Shown: one piece after another, positions 9,337 to 18,800 of the stretch
How the letters are laid out: each line of letters starts with the position of its first letter
Numbering within the stretch: the stretch's first letter is position 1
Assembly (NCBI RefSeq): GCF_021166475.1
Contig: NZ_JAJOYS010000001.1
Location: forward strand, 868,001-932,000
Source: Pelagibacterium xiamenense
GTDB lineage: Bacteria > Pseudomonadota > Alphaproteobacteria > Rhizobiales > Devosiaceae
DNA length: 64,000 nt
Direction of reading: 5' to 3'
The notes under the pieces: generated by a model
What the model was told of the DNA's origin: nothing
Seen by the model: the letters and a program-made list of their open reading frames with translations, nothing else
The model's database searches: none
Program-made: the position numbers and the translations under genes

Positions 9337-9412
9337 GCCCAGGTAGCTCAGTTGGTAGAGCAGCGGATTGAAAATCCGCGTGTCGGTGGTTCGATTCCGC
9401 CCCTGGGCACCA
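9337..9412 (+). tRNA. tRNA-Phe (GAA), island attachment target
   Basis: A 76-base cloverleaf: acceptor GCCCAGG/CCTGGGC, D arm GCTC/GAGC, anticodon stem GCGGA/TCCGC with loop TTGAAAA (anticodon GAA), T arm GGTGG/CCGCC with TTCGATT, CCA encoded. The 3' portion from 9368 is duplicated at 31348, so the integrated island leaves this gene intact. Confidence 0.97.
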
Positions 9413-9414
9413 TT
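9368..9414 (+). repeat. attL: left 47-bp direct repeat
   Basis: Identical over 47 bases to 31348-31394. It covers the tRNA-Phe anticodon loop, T arm, acceptor 3' strand and CCA plus two T. The bases just outside differ (A before it here, G there; T after it here, C there). Confidence 0.93.
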
Positions 9415-9571
9415 TTTCTTTAATGGAATCAGCGAGTTGAGTTTCAGGAACCGTTACGCTCGGGCGGGTGATATCGCACCGGGTGTCATTTTGGGTAACA
9501 GTGGCAAGCGCTAGGGCAGGTTGGACTAACTCGGAACCAAGCACATCGCTTGTCTTCTGCAGCGGCATCCT

Positions 9572-10156
9572 TCATTCGGCGGCAGTCCCATACTTCCTTC
9601 GCGTGTTCTTTGCGGCTCGAAAGGCATCAGTTACTTGTGCGCGAAACCGGTACAAGCTCTCGCTTACACCGTATTCATCTCGAACGGCTTCAATTGGCAT
9701 TCCGTTGAGAATGACGTGAATCAAAGCTTTTTTAGGCAGCAAAAGTGTCGCCCCTAGCCACTTTGCCTCCTCTTCTATAGCACGATCATAGTCACGTTCG
9801 CCGTTGGCTTTGATAGGTGCCGTTAGAGTGTGGCCGAGCACAATATGCGCGAGCTCATGGGCGATATCTGAGTTTTGTCGCCTTGGGTGATGAAAGTCGT
9901 TGTAGACGATTTCTTTGTAAGTTCCGTCGTTTATGGTCACGCCTGAAAAGGTATCCTCGCCATTAGTTTGCCAGAACGTCTTTATTTCATCCGGGACGCC
10001 ATCATGTGTGGAAAGCGGCCTCACAGGTATTTCGAGATGTTCGGCGAGCGTTTTAGCATGCATCGGCGCATGTGGTGCTAAGGACAGTTCCTTGCGGAAG
10101 ACGGAGGCATAAAACTCCGACTCGGACTTAAAGCCGTGTCTAAACTTGTTCGTCAC
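9572..10156 (-). CDS. ImmA/IrrE family metallo-endopeptidase
   Basis: A 194-residue protein with the zinc protease motif HELAH (DIAHELAHIVLGHTL) and a downstream Glu-rich helix (RAIEEEAKWLGATLLLPKKA), the usual layout of the ImmA/IrrE domain. Such proteases cleave HTH repressors in mobile elements, as ImmA does with ImmR in ICEBs1. It overlaps the 3' end of the HTH gene by 17 bases and follows it in the same direction, so the two form a pair. The likely substrate is that HTH protein, by inference. It is the gene closest to attL. Confidence 0.85.
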   Translation of the reverse strand: MTNKFRHGFKSESEFYASVFRKELSLAPHAPMHAKTLAEHLEIPVRPLSTHDGVPDEIKTFWQTNGEDTFSGVTINDGTYKEIVYNDFHHPRRQNSDIAHELAHIVLGHTLTAPIKANGERDYDRAIEEEAKWLGATLLLPKKALIHVILNGMPIEAVRDEYGVSESLYRFRAQVTDAFRAAKNTRRKYGTAAE

Positions 10157-10505
10157 GACGCTTCCTCATCTCTTCATAAAGGGAGATGATCATTCGTTCC
10201 ATCATAGCTGACCCCTCCTTGCCCAATTCGCGATCTGCCCGTAGCAGCGCCGTTATCTCCGCAAGCGTCTCCGGCCTACTGGGAGCCTCTCCTTCTCTAA
10301 GGTAAAAACTCTTCACGTCGATGCCTGACCATGAGGCGAGCGCCGCAAGGCTATCAACGTCGGGCCTCTTCCCTTGACCCATTCGCGTTAGAGTGGAGGG
10401 GGAGACGCCGGTTTTCTCAGCGACCTTTTTCCATGTGATGCCCTTTGCGTTTCGATGAGCGTCAAGCGCAGCATAGAAACCTTCCGCATCAAAAAAATTC
10501 GACAT
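10140..10505 (-). CDS. Helix-turn-helix (XRE-type) regulator paired with ImmA-like protease
   Basis: The ATG at 10505 has a good Shine-Dalgarno (GAGGAG, 3 bases before) and gives 121 residues; a longer frame to 10703 is rejected because it would cross the divergent gene. Residues 10-65 form an XRE HTH: ITWKKVAEKTGVSPSTLTRM followed by KRPDVDSLAALASW. The C-terminal part is helical and charged (RADRELGKEGSAMMERMI). It probably represses its own operon and perhaps the divergent DUF2188-Ubl operon from the 128-base region between them. Confidence 0.83.
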   Translation of the reverse strand: MSNFFDAEGFYAALDAHRNAKGITWKKVAEKTGVSPSTLTRMGQGKRPDVDSLAALASWSGIDVKSFYLREGEAPSRPETLAEITALLRADRELGKEGSAMMERMIISLYEEMRKRRDEQV

Positions 10506-10524
10506 ATGCTCCTCGATTGCGTTC

Positions 10525-10600
10525 TTGCAATTATCCTCGAATCGGGTATCGTTCGGGAAATTGCAATCTAGCAATTGCAGGTCAAAGTCGCAATGGGTCG
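10525..10600. promoter_or_regulatory. Divergent control region with repeated TTGCAAT boxes
   Basis: Between the leftward HTH-protease pair and the rightward DUF2188 gene, TTGCAATT (10525), ATTGCAAT (10560), GCAATTGC (10571) and CGCAAT (10589) recur; two of these are palindromic. Spaced repeats in a divergent promoter fit an operator for the HTH protein. This is inferred from pattern only. Confidence 0.4.
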
Positions 10601-10633
10601 CGTCGGGCGACCAGTCTGGTGAAGGGAAATCAA

Positions 10634-10858
10634 ATGGCTGGGAAGAACCAGTATGTCGTAAGAAACGGCACAAATTGGGGCGTTCGCGGTGAAGGCAATG
10701 CACGCCTCACACGGACCTTCGAAACGCAACGCGAAGCCATCGAACATGGCCGCGAGATTGCGCGTAGTCAGGGCTCTGAGCTTCGCATTCAGGGGCGCGA
10801 CGCCCGGTTCCGCGAAGCGTGGAGCTATGGCAACGATCCTTTTCCACCGAAGGGCTGA
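10634..10858 (+). CDS. DUF2188 domain protein
   Basis: A 74-residue protein (starts MAGKNQYVVRNGTNWGVRGE, with REAIEHGREIARSQGSEL and IQGRDARFRE) matching the DUF2188 layout of a small beta-alpha-beta domain with a conserved G-R-D near the end. The ATG at 10634 has GAAGGG ten bases upstream. It reads into the ubiquitin-like gene with a 36-base gap, so both are probably one operon. The function of DUF2188 is unknown. Confidence 0.78.
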   Translation: MAGKNQYVVRNGTNWGVRGEGNARLTRTFETQREAIEHGREIARSQGSELRIQGRDARFREAWSYGNDPFPPKG

Positions 10859-10894
10859 GATCGAGAAGCCCCACACTACTACGAGGTAACAACC

Positions 10895-11146
10895 ATGGCC
10901 GGAAAGCCCGAGAAAACTGTCACCATCACGGTCAACCAAGATGATCATGATGTGCCCAAGGAGAAGATCTCGTATGACGAGGTTGTAGCCCTTTACCTAT
11001 CCGACGGCGGGGCAGGGTCCACCGAATACTTGATCAAGTATTCTCGTGGTCATTCCAACAATGTGAGCGGGACACTCGCACCTGGTAACGAGGTAATGGT
11101 GAAAGATGGAATGCGGTTCAGAGTTTCGGGTACTGGCGAGTCGTAA
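10895..11146 (+). CDS. Ubiquitin-like (multiubiquitin-domain type) protein, single domain
   Basis: An 83-residue protein with predicted beta-grasp layout: a first beta hairpin (KTVTITVNQDDHDVPKEKI), a helix (SYDEVVALYL), further strands (EYLIKYSRG, VSGTLAPGNEVMV) and a last strand (MRFRVSG). This resembles the bacterial 'multiubiquitin' domain family that lies next to ThiF-type E1 genes. Only one copy of the domain is present. The C terminus is SGTGES, without a Gly-Gly end. It overlaps the E1-like gene by 41 bases in another frame. The assignment rests on domain shape plus its E1 and DUF6527 neighbours; the sequence itself is divergent. Confidence 0.75.
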   Translation: MAGKPEKTVTITVNQDDHDVPKEKISYDEVVALYLSDGGAGSTEYLIKYSRGHSNNVSGTLAPGNEVMVKDGMRFRVSGTGES

Positions 11147-12311
11147 TCCGTTCGTTCAGGACCTAGAAGAGCAAGGTTATCTGGTTGATTTCATCGGGGG
11201 ATACTTCCTGATCTATGGCCTGCCCTATCTCAATGATAGGGGCGAACTTGCACATGGCGACTGGGCAAGTCCGGTTGATTTGTCCGCCGAAGGACTTCTC
11301 GATCCACCGAAGGATCACCAGGCTTGGTTCCGAGGGGGGCGCCCGCATGACCAGAATGGTCGCCAACTGCGGCTTGGCGGTGGGGCGAACAAAATCAAGG
11401 TCGGAGAGGGCTTTGAGACAAACTATTCGTTCTCCTATAAGCTGCTCGACGCAGCTGGGCGGGCACGCCCATACGCCACTTTCGGAGAGAAAGTGCAGAC
11501 CTATCTAGACACGATCACTGGTCCCGCATTGGCAGCGTTTCCGGACGCGACGCCACTGGGAGCCATTAAGGCGAAGGCCGCAGAGCAAGGTACGCCACTG
11601 CGCTTCCCCGATACGTTGTCCTCAAGGTACCACATGAACGACTTGTCGCGGTTGCTCGAAGGCAAGAGGGTCGCGATTGTTGGGCTTGGTGGGACAGGCT
11701 CATACATCCTCGACTTTATTGCGCGCACTCATCTCGCTGAGATTACCTTGTTCGACGACGATAAAGTGCACGTGCATACTATCTTCCGCTTTCCGGGGTT
11801 CATTTCGGGAGCGATCGGTATGCTCAAGGTCGATGCCTTATTTAGGCACTATGCAAACTGGCATTCCAACATCACGGCCGTCCCCGAGCGAGTCACAGAG
11901 GCAAACATTGATCGGGTCCAGGGTTTTGACTTCGTGTTCCTGGCGATTGATCATGGTCCATCTCGCATTTTCATCGCCGATTGGCTCAGCAGGAATGATA
12001 TTCCCTTTGTGGATTGCGGTATGGGGCTGAACCGGGCGCCAGTCGGCTTGAATGGCGTGGTCAGAGTCACTGGCGCTGATCGCGCGGCTTATGAGGCCAC
12101 GGCGCGAACAGTTTTCCTCCCTGGCGACGATCCGCAAGGTGGCGAATATCGTCGGCAAGGCCAGATCGCCGAATTGAACGGCCTGAACGCAGCGCTGGCA
12201 GTGGTCAGGTTTAAACAGCACTTTGGAATCTATGACCGCCTGGATGAAGCGGCATCGACCATCTTTGAAACGTCTTCCTTTGAAATAGACAGGTCGGAAG
12301 TTACGCCATGA
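11106..12311 (+). CDS. ThiF family adenylyltransferase (E1-like) with N-terminal DUF6791-type domain
   Basis: A 401-residue protein. Residues 14 to about 90 resemble the DUF6791 domain found in front of bacterial E1-like enzymes (NPFVQDLEEQGYLVDF, YFLIYGLPYL). From 188 on there is a ThiF/E1 fold with nucleotide-binding loop GLGGTGS (193-199) and acidic LFDDDKVHVH. The protein has only two Cys, Cys3 and Cys304 (FVDCGMGL), so Cys304 is the only candidate for a thioester in the catalytic domain. It would activate the upstream Ubl protein with ATP. The start inside the Ubl gene and the ATGA overlap with the next gene imply translational coupling. A role in antiphage defence is inferred from context. 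Confidence 0.86.
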   Translation: MECGSEFRVLASRNPFVQDLEEQGYLVDFIGGYFLIYGLPYLNDRGELAHGDWASPVDLSAEGLLDPPKDHQAWFRGGRPHDQNGRQLRLGGGANKIKVGEGFETNYSFSYKLLDAAGRARPYATFGEKVQTYLDTITGPALAAFPDATPLGAIKAKAAEQGTPLRFPDTLSSRYHMNDLSRLLEGKRVAIVGLGGTGSYILDFIARTHLAEITLFDDDKVHVHTIFRFPGFISGAIGMLKVDALFRHYANWHSNITAVPERVTEANIDRVQGFDFVFLAIDHGPSRIFIADWLSRNDIPFVDCGMGLNRAPVGLNGVVRVTGADRAAYEATARTVFLPGDDPQGGEYRRQGQIAELNGLNAALAVVRFKQHFGIYDRLDEAASTIFETSSFEIDRSEVTP

Positions 12312-12715
12312 GATATCGTTATCAATTGGTGGACCGTATCCCGAAGCAGATGCAAGAAGGCGTCGTCTACCACACCGAGGAGTATGAACTGGCCGGGTTG
12401 CTGTGTGCCTGCGGCTGTGGTCATCGTGTCACGCTTCTGGTCCCCGATAGTCACCAAGTTTGGGACGAAGGTGGGTACGCAACTATCCGACCTTCGGTTG
12501 GGGTTTTCGACGCGCCTTGCAAGTCGCACTACATTATCAGCACTGGCAGCGTTCAATGGCTCCCCGCATTTACGGGGGACCAAGCGGCAAACATTATGCA
12601 TGCGCAGATCGCGCGGCACGTTGTGAGAGACGCCAAGCCGGCCACATGGTGGCGACGCGCCAGCGCTACAGCGTTCAGACTGCTCAACAAGTTGTGGAGC
12701 CTTTTCACAAGGTAA
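12308..12715 (+). CDS. DUF6527 family putative metal-binding protein
   Basis: A 135-residue protein overlapping the E1 stop by ATGA. It contains a Cys-rich knuckle (LLCACGCGHRVTLLV) and a second Cys/His site (APCKSHYIISTGSVQWL), as in DUF6527, a family commonly found beside bacterial E1/multiubiquitin genes. The C terminus is hydrophobic and basic (RRASATAFRLLNKLWSLF), perhaps amphipathic. The Cys pattern suggests zinc binding; it could be a ligase-like, protease-like or substrate-recognition component of the pathway, but nothing in the sequence decides this. Confidence 0.8.
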   Translation: MRYRYQLVDRIPKQMQEGVVYHTEEYELAGLLCACGCGHRVTLLVPDSHQVWDEGGYATIRPSVGVFDAPCKSHYIISTGSVQWLPAFTGDQAANIMHAQIARHVVRDAKPATWWRRASATAFRLLNKLWSLFTR

Positions 12716-12959
12716 TGCTCGCACCCTTCTGACCTGCATAAATATGCGGTTGGGCAATAGTTTTCTGTCAGCCCACGGATGCAGGTGTCGCCGTCCCTGG
12801 TGGTTGAAACGCGAAACGCTCGGTGACCATGGATCAATGTTCCCTCTGATCCCGGTCCCCATTCACACAGCTGCCACGCTCGCCTTGGTGCATTAAGTGT
12901 CAGGTCCACCTAGTATAACCATCGGCTTTGATTGATTCTTACTAGGGGCGGAGAGTTTT

Positions 12960-15809
12960 TTGACAACGGCATTTCACGCGAAGCTTTTTGCGCATGAGTT
13001 GAGTAAGCGGCATTCTGTGGCGGATTCGGAGAAGCTCGCTGGTGCTCTTTTGGATGCCCAGGTCGATTTGAACCCGCACCAGGTTGAGGCGGCGCTGTTT
13101 GCGTTCAAATCGCCATTGGCCAAAGGTGCAATCCTCGCGGACGAGGTCGGACTCGGCAAAACGATCGAAGCTGGGTTGGTTCTTGCACAGAAGTGGACAG
13201 AGCGTAAGCGTCGTATCCTCGTCATCACGCCCGCGAACTTGCGCAAGCAGTGGTCACAAGAGATTGAGGAAAAGTTCTTCCTTCCAACGATGATCCTCGA
13301 GGCCAAGAACTATAACAAAATGGCCAAGGATGGTGTGCGCCGCCCATTCGAGCAGAAGAAGCTGGTCATTTGTTCTTTTCAGTTTGCCGCCCGCCATGCC
13401 GATGAGTTGATGACCATCCCGTGGGACTTGGTCGTCATCGATGAAGCCCATCGGCTCAGAAATGTTTATCGACCGGACAACCGGATCGGTCGTGCACTGA
13501 AAGATGCATTGGCGAACGTTCCTAAAGTTCTGCTGACGGCGACGCCACTTCAAAACTCCCTGATGGAGCTCTACGGGCTTGTCAGCCTGATCGACGACTA
13601 CACATTCGGCGATGCGAAGAGCTTCCGAGCCCAGTATTCACGCCTTACCGGAGATGGGCAATTCGACGAGCTAAAAGGGCGTCTGGCCCCCGTTTGTCAT
13701 CGCACCCTGCGCCGCCAGGTACTCGAATATATACGCTACACCAATCGCATCCCGATCACTGAGGAGTTCGTTCCGAGCGACGCGGAGCAGGCATTGTACG
13801 ACATGGTGTCAGAGTATCTCCGCCGACCAACCCTCCAGGCGTTGCCAGCCAGTCAACGAACGCTGATGACGTTGATTATGCGTAAGCTCTTGGCTTCCTC
13901 AACCTTCGCCATTGCTGGTGCACTCGATTCCCTCGCCCGTAAGCTTGAGCGCCAGCTTAAGGACGACAAGAACCTTCGGGAAAAGCTCGAAGAGGAGTTG
14001 TCGGAAGACTACGAAGAATATGAGGAGACGGCCGATGAGTGGTCGGACGGCGAAGGTGAACCGGAGCTTCTTACCGCTGAAGACGTTGCCGTCATCAAGC
14101 AGGAGATCGCCGATCTTCGTGAGTTCCGTGACCTTGCCGTCTCAATCTCGGAAAATGCAAAAGGGCAGGCGCTATTAAGCGCCCTACGCGCAGGATTTGC
14201 GAAGACCCAAGAGCTTGGTGCCGCCGAGAAGGCCATCATCTTCACCGAGTCTCGCCGGACGCAGGAATATCTGGTGAGGCTGCTTTCGGAGAACGGCTAC
14301 AACGACAGGCTCGTGCTCTTCAACGGGTCTAATAGTGACCCGCAGTCTAAGGCCATCTATGGGGCGTGGCTCGAGAAGCACAAGGGAACCGATCGCATTA
14401 CGGGTTCCCGCACCGCTGACATTCGCGCCGCGCTAGTCGAGTACTTCCGTGAAAATGCGTCGATCATGATCGCGACAGAAGCTGCAGCCGAAGGTATTAA
14501 TCTGCAGTTCTGCTCCATCGTCGTAAACTACGACCTTCCATGGAATCCTCAACGGATTGAGCAGCGCATCGGGCGCTGCCATCGGTATGGGCAGCTCCAC
14601 GACGTTGTCGTCGTCAATTTTCTCAACAAGAAGAATGCCGCTGACCAGCGCGTCTATGAGCTGCTAGCGGAAAAGTTCCAGCTATTCTCCGGCGTGTTCG
14701 GCGCGTCGGACGAAGTGCTTGGAGCGATCGAGTCTGGCGTGGATTTCGAGAAGCGGATCGTCTCAATCTATCAGAATTGCCGCTCGACCGAGGAGATCGA
14801 AACGGAATTTGAGCTACTGCGTGCCGAGATGGACGAGAACATCAACGCGGCGATGGAGGATACCCGGCGCAAGCTGCTCGAGAACTTCGATGCCGAAGTC
14901 CACGATCGTCTCAAGATTAATTTGGATAAGAGCAAGGAGTATATTGGCCGATACGAGCGCATGCTGTGGGCGCTAACTCAGCATGAGCTGCGCCAGTATG
15001 CTCGCTTCGATAACGAGCATCTTACTTTCACGCTAACCCGAGCGCCGGAGGATGTGGACGTCCCGACCGGTGGCTACGGTATCGCCAAGAACGGCCTGAG
15101 TGAGCACAGATACCGCTTGGGACACCCACTGGCACAGCATGTTGTCGCCAAGGCATGCAACCGCGATCTCGAAGGCGCAACTATCGTATTCGACTATTCC
15201 GGTTGGCCTGCCAAGGCGGTCAGCATCGAGCCCCTGGTCGGTCGCTCCGGCTTCCTTTCTGTCCGCTGCCTTAGCTTTTCAGGCTTTGATGAACAGGACC
15301 ATATTCTGTTCGCTGCGAGGACGGATGATGGAGAGGACGTCGACCCCGACATCATACGGCGCTTATTCGATATGCCGTCCCGTTTAGCCGAGGGCGACAT
15401 CGGGAGCGGGAGTGCTGGGCTAAACCTCGTTTTGGCTGAACGTGAGCGCGACGTGATTGAAGCGTTGAAACGTCAGAACGCCCGATGGTTCGCCGATGAA
15501 AGCCAGAAGCTGGAAAAGTGGGCAGAAGACAAGGTTTTCGCGGCCGAAAAGGAACTGAAGGATGCTAAGGCTCGCGTTCTGGAACTTAAACGCGAGGCGC
15601 GCACGGCTGAGTCACCTGAGCAACAGCACCGCATCCAGAATCAGATACAGGAGCTGGAGAAGTCAAAGCGTCGGCTGCGCCAACGCATCTTTGAGGTCGA
15701 AGACGAAATTATCGAGGAACGGGATCAGATGATCGCGGACCTTGAAGCGCGCCTCAAACAAGATATCAGCAAACAAGAGCTCTTCACCGTCCGATGGACA
15801 GTCGCGTGA
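12960..15809 (+). CDS. SNF2-family helicase/ATPase with C-terminal coiled coil
   Basis: A 949-residue protein with a TTG start preceded by GGGGCGGAGAG. Motif I is ILADEVGLGKTIEAGLVL (about residues 57-74), motif II VVIDEAHRLRN, motif III LLTATPLQNS, and motif VI QRIGRCHRYGQ (about 535). An acidic insert (EEYEETADEWSDGEGEPE) splits the two RecA lobes. Residues about 845-940 are a long charged coiled coil (AAEKELKDAKARVLELKRE and following). It lies 27 bases before the methyltransferase, so they are one operon. SNF2 proteins of this type act in DNA-modification defence systems such as class 1 DISARM (DrmD), but no DrmA/B/C genes are here. It probably translocates on DNA. Confidence 0.88.
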   Translation: MTTAFHAKLFAHELSKRHSVADSEKLAGALLDAQVDLNPHQVEAALFAFKSPLAKGAILADEVGLGKTIEAGLVLAQKWTERKRRILVITPANLRKQWSQEIEEKFFLPTMILEAKNYNKMAKDGVRRPFEQKKLVICSFQFAARHADELMTIPWDLVVIDEAHRLRNVYRPDNRIGRALKDALANVPKVLLTATPLQNSLMELYGLVSLIDDYTFGDAKSFRAQYSRLTGDGQFDELKGRLAPVCHRTLRRQVLEYIRYTNRIPITEEFVPSDAEQALYDMVSEYLRRPTLQALPASQRTLMTLIMRKLLASSTFAIAGALDSLARKLERQLKDDKNLREKLEEELSEDYEEYEETADEWSDGEGEPELLTAEDVAVIKQEIADLREFRDLAVSISENAKGQALLSALRAGFAKTQELGAAEKAIIFTESRRTQEYLVRLLSENGYNDRLVLFNGSNSDPQSKAIYGAWLEKHKGTDRITGSRTADIRAALVEYFRENASIMIATEAAAEGINLQFCSIVVNYDLPWNPQRIEQRIGRCHRYGQLHDVVVVNFLNKKNAADQRVYELLAEKFQLFSGVFGASDEVLGAIESGVDFEKRIVSIYQNCRSTEEIETEFELLRAEMDENINAAMEDTRRKLLENFDAEVHDRLKINLDKSKEYIGRYERMLWALTQHELRQYARFDNEHLTFTLTRAPEDVDVPTGGYGIAKNGLSEHRYRLGHPLAQHVVAKACNRDLEGATIVFDYSGWPAKAVSIEPLVGRSGFLSVRCLSFSGFDEQDHILFAARTDDGEDVDPDIIRRLFDMPSRLAEGDIGSGSAGLNLVLAERERDVIEALKRQNARWFADESQKLEKWAEDKVFAAEKELKDAKARVLELKREARTAESPEQQHRIQNQIQELEKSKRRLRQRIFEVEDEIIEERDQMIADLEARLKQDISKQELFTVRWTVA

Positions 15810-15836
15810 GCTGCGAAAATCGGGGGATACCACCAT

Positions 15837-18800
15837 ATGCCGAACGTCGAGAAACAAAGAGAACGCCTGGTCAGCCTGCTGAAGGAGCTGTTCCAGCTCG
15901 ATCAGCCTGACCTGGATTTCGGCTTCTATCGCATCATGCATGCGAAGGCCGGTCAGGTGACGAAGTTTCTCGAGGAGGACCTGCTGGGCATCATCCGCGA
16001 TGCCTTCGGCGAGGCGGACGGTGCCCGTGTCGAGCAGGCGAAGGCGGCCTACGCCGCCGCGCGCAAGCAGGCTGAGGAATTCGGCGCACCCGATCCTGAT
16101 GCCGCTCCGAAGGTGAAAGAGGCCAAGGCGGCCTTGGATGCGGCCAAGGACAGCGGCAGCAACGAAGGCGACGTCTACGACCACCTCTACCGCTTCTTTG
16201 AGCGCTACTACGACAGCGGCGATTTCATGAGCCGCCGCTATTTTGCGCGCGAGACGGACGGCAAGGCGGCACCCTATGCTGTCCCTTATGATGGGCGTGA
16301 GGTCTATCTGCACTGGGCCAATCGCGACCAGTACTACATCAAGACGTCCGAGTACCTGACCAACTTCACCTTCGATCCAACCCAGGCGAAGGAATTCCAG
16401 GCGCATCACGGCGCGCTGGTCGAGCAGAAGCCCCTCAAGGTCCACTGCCGGATTGTCTCGGCATCCGAGGGCGAGCACAACAACGTCAAGGCGTCCGAGC
16501 AGACCGAACGCTATTTCATCATCCACGAGCCGGAGCCGGTGAAGATCGAGACAGGCGACACCGGCGAGCCGGAGCTGGTGATCCAGTTCCAGTACCGCCC
16601 GGACCCGGAAAAAGTCGGCCAAGAGGGAACGTGGCGCAAGTCGCGCCTTGCCGAGGCTGCCCAGAAGGTGAAGGCGCAGCTGCCCACGCTTGAGGGCGCG
16701 GGCGACTACGTGACCGCGCTGATGACGCCGGCGCCGACTGAGGCAGAGAAGGATCGGACGCTGCTGGAGAAATACCTGGCCCAGTACACCGGCCGGAACA
16801 CGATGGACTACTTCATCCACAAGGATCTGGGCGGTTTCCTACGGCGCGAGCTGGACTTCTACATCAAGAACGAGGTCATGCGGCTGGACGATATCGAATC
16901 CTCCGATGCGCCGCGCGTGGAATCCTATTTGGCCAAGGTCAAGGTGCTGCGCCGCATCGCCCAGCACCTGATCGATTTCGTCGCCCAACTGGAGGACTTC
17001 CAGAAGCGGCTTTGGCTGAAGAAGAAGTTCGTCGTCGATACGCAGTACTGCATCACGCTCGACCGCATCCCCGAGGAGTTCTATGTAGACATTGCGGCCA
17101 GCGAGGCACAGCGCGAGCAGTGGATAGAGCTCTTTGGGATTGAGGAGTTCCAAGGCTACTCATCCCCTCTTTCAGAAGAGTTCCTAAGACACAATGACAG
17201 ATTGCCTGTCGACACGGGGCTCTTCTCAACGGATTTTCGTGACCGTCTGATCTCTGAAATTGACGATGTTGACGGAGTCACAAACGGACTTCTTCTCCAT
17301 GGCGACAACTTTCATGGAATGAGGCTCCTAACCAAGAAGTATGCGGAAAGCGTGAAGCTGGCGTACCTCGATCCGCCCTACAACACAAACGTCAGCGCTA
17401 TTCCCTATAAGAACAATTACCGACACTCATCTTGGGCATCGATGATGCAGGATAGGCTCGGTGAAATTAAGAAGGCATTGCAGCCTGCGTCGGCGGTCTA
17501 TGTAAGCATCGACAAGAATGAACGAAACTCGCTTGAAGGCGCCATGGATAGTGTCTTTGGGAAAGAAAACAAGATTGAGGAGCTGATCTGGTCACAGAAC
17601 ACAAACGATGGCCGCTCGCCCAGATTCTCGACTAATCACGAATATGTAGAAGTTTATTCGAAGTCTCGGCCCGCCGCAGAGGCTGATGTCCGTATGTTCC
17701 GTGAGCCGAAGCCTGGATTCTCGGACGTAATGGATTTGATTAAGTCAATTGAGCCCGAATATCCTTCGATTTCGGAAATCCAGAACGCTCTGTCGGATTT
17801 GTACGCCAAGCGGAAAGCGGAGTATAAGGCGCAGATCTTGGCAGAAGGACTGGACTGGGAGACAGAAAAGCGGAACGACGAATGGAAGGGGTTGTATCCA
17901 TATAGATTCGCTGAGTACCGGGACGCGTCTGGTCGCTACGTCGAGGAATCCCGAGCGCGGGACGCCGAAGCTTCAATATGGGTATTTCGCGAAAGCGATT
18001 GGACCATAATGGAGTCCGATCAAAAACAATCTGCCACCACCAAGGATCCGGAGCACCCCAACTACCGCTATTATGAGGTGCACCACCCAGTTACGGGGAA
18101 GCCATGTGCGATGCCCTCTCGTGGCTGGAAAGGAACAAAATTCCGCGATCCCGACTATCCCGACAGGAACTCTCTAGAGTCTCTTATGGCCGATCATCGC
18201 ATCGCATTTGGTGAGGATGAGAATAAAGTCCCTCAGCAAAAACGTTTTCTTCATGAAGTAGAAACAAACGTGGCGAAAAGCATCTTTGTTGATTACTCAG
18301 ATGGCGAGAAAGAGACGTCCCAGCTTTTTGGGAGAACTGGAGTATTCCTTGCGCCAAAGCATACCGGATTTGTGTCGCGCTTCATTCGGCAGGTGGCCGA
18401 AAAAGAAGATATCGTCATTGATATTTTTGGAGGCTCAGGGAGCACCGGGGGCGCTGTAATTCAGTCAAACAGAGAAGATGGTGGTGTTCGAAAGTATATT
18501 TTGATGGAGGCGAATACGTACTTAGACAACATTATTATTCCGAGAATAAAGAAGACCGCCTTTGCATCGAAATGGCAAGGTGGCAAACCAAAGTCCAAGG
18601 ACAGCCTAAGCCAAATTGTCAAGTATATGAGGGTAGAGTCCTACGAAGATGCACTTAACAATCTGGCGCTCCGGCCGAACGGAAGCCTTGCTTCGGTAAC
18701 TAGCGATTTCTCCCGCGACTACATGCTGCGCTATTGGCTCGATTTTGAGACCAAGGGTAGCCCGTCGCTCTTGAACATCGAAGATTTTTCCGACCCTACA

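Noticed and set aside
10445-10633. N-terminal extension of the DUF2188 frame
   Set aside because: It crosses the divergent HTH gene start; the ATG at 10634 gives the full domain.
10506-10703. N-terminal extension of the HTH regulator frame
   Set aside because: It overlaps the rightward DUF2188 gene, while the ATG at 10505 has a good ribosome site.
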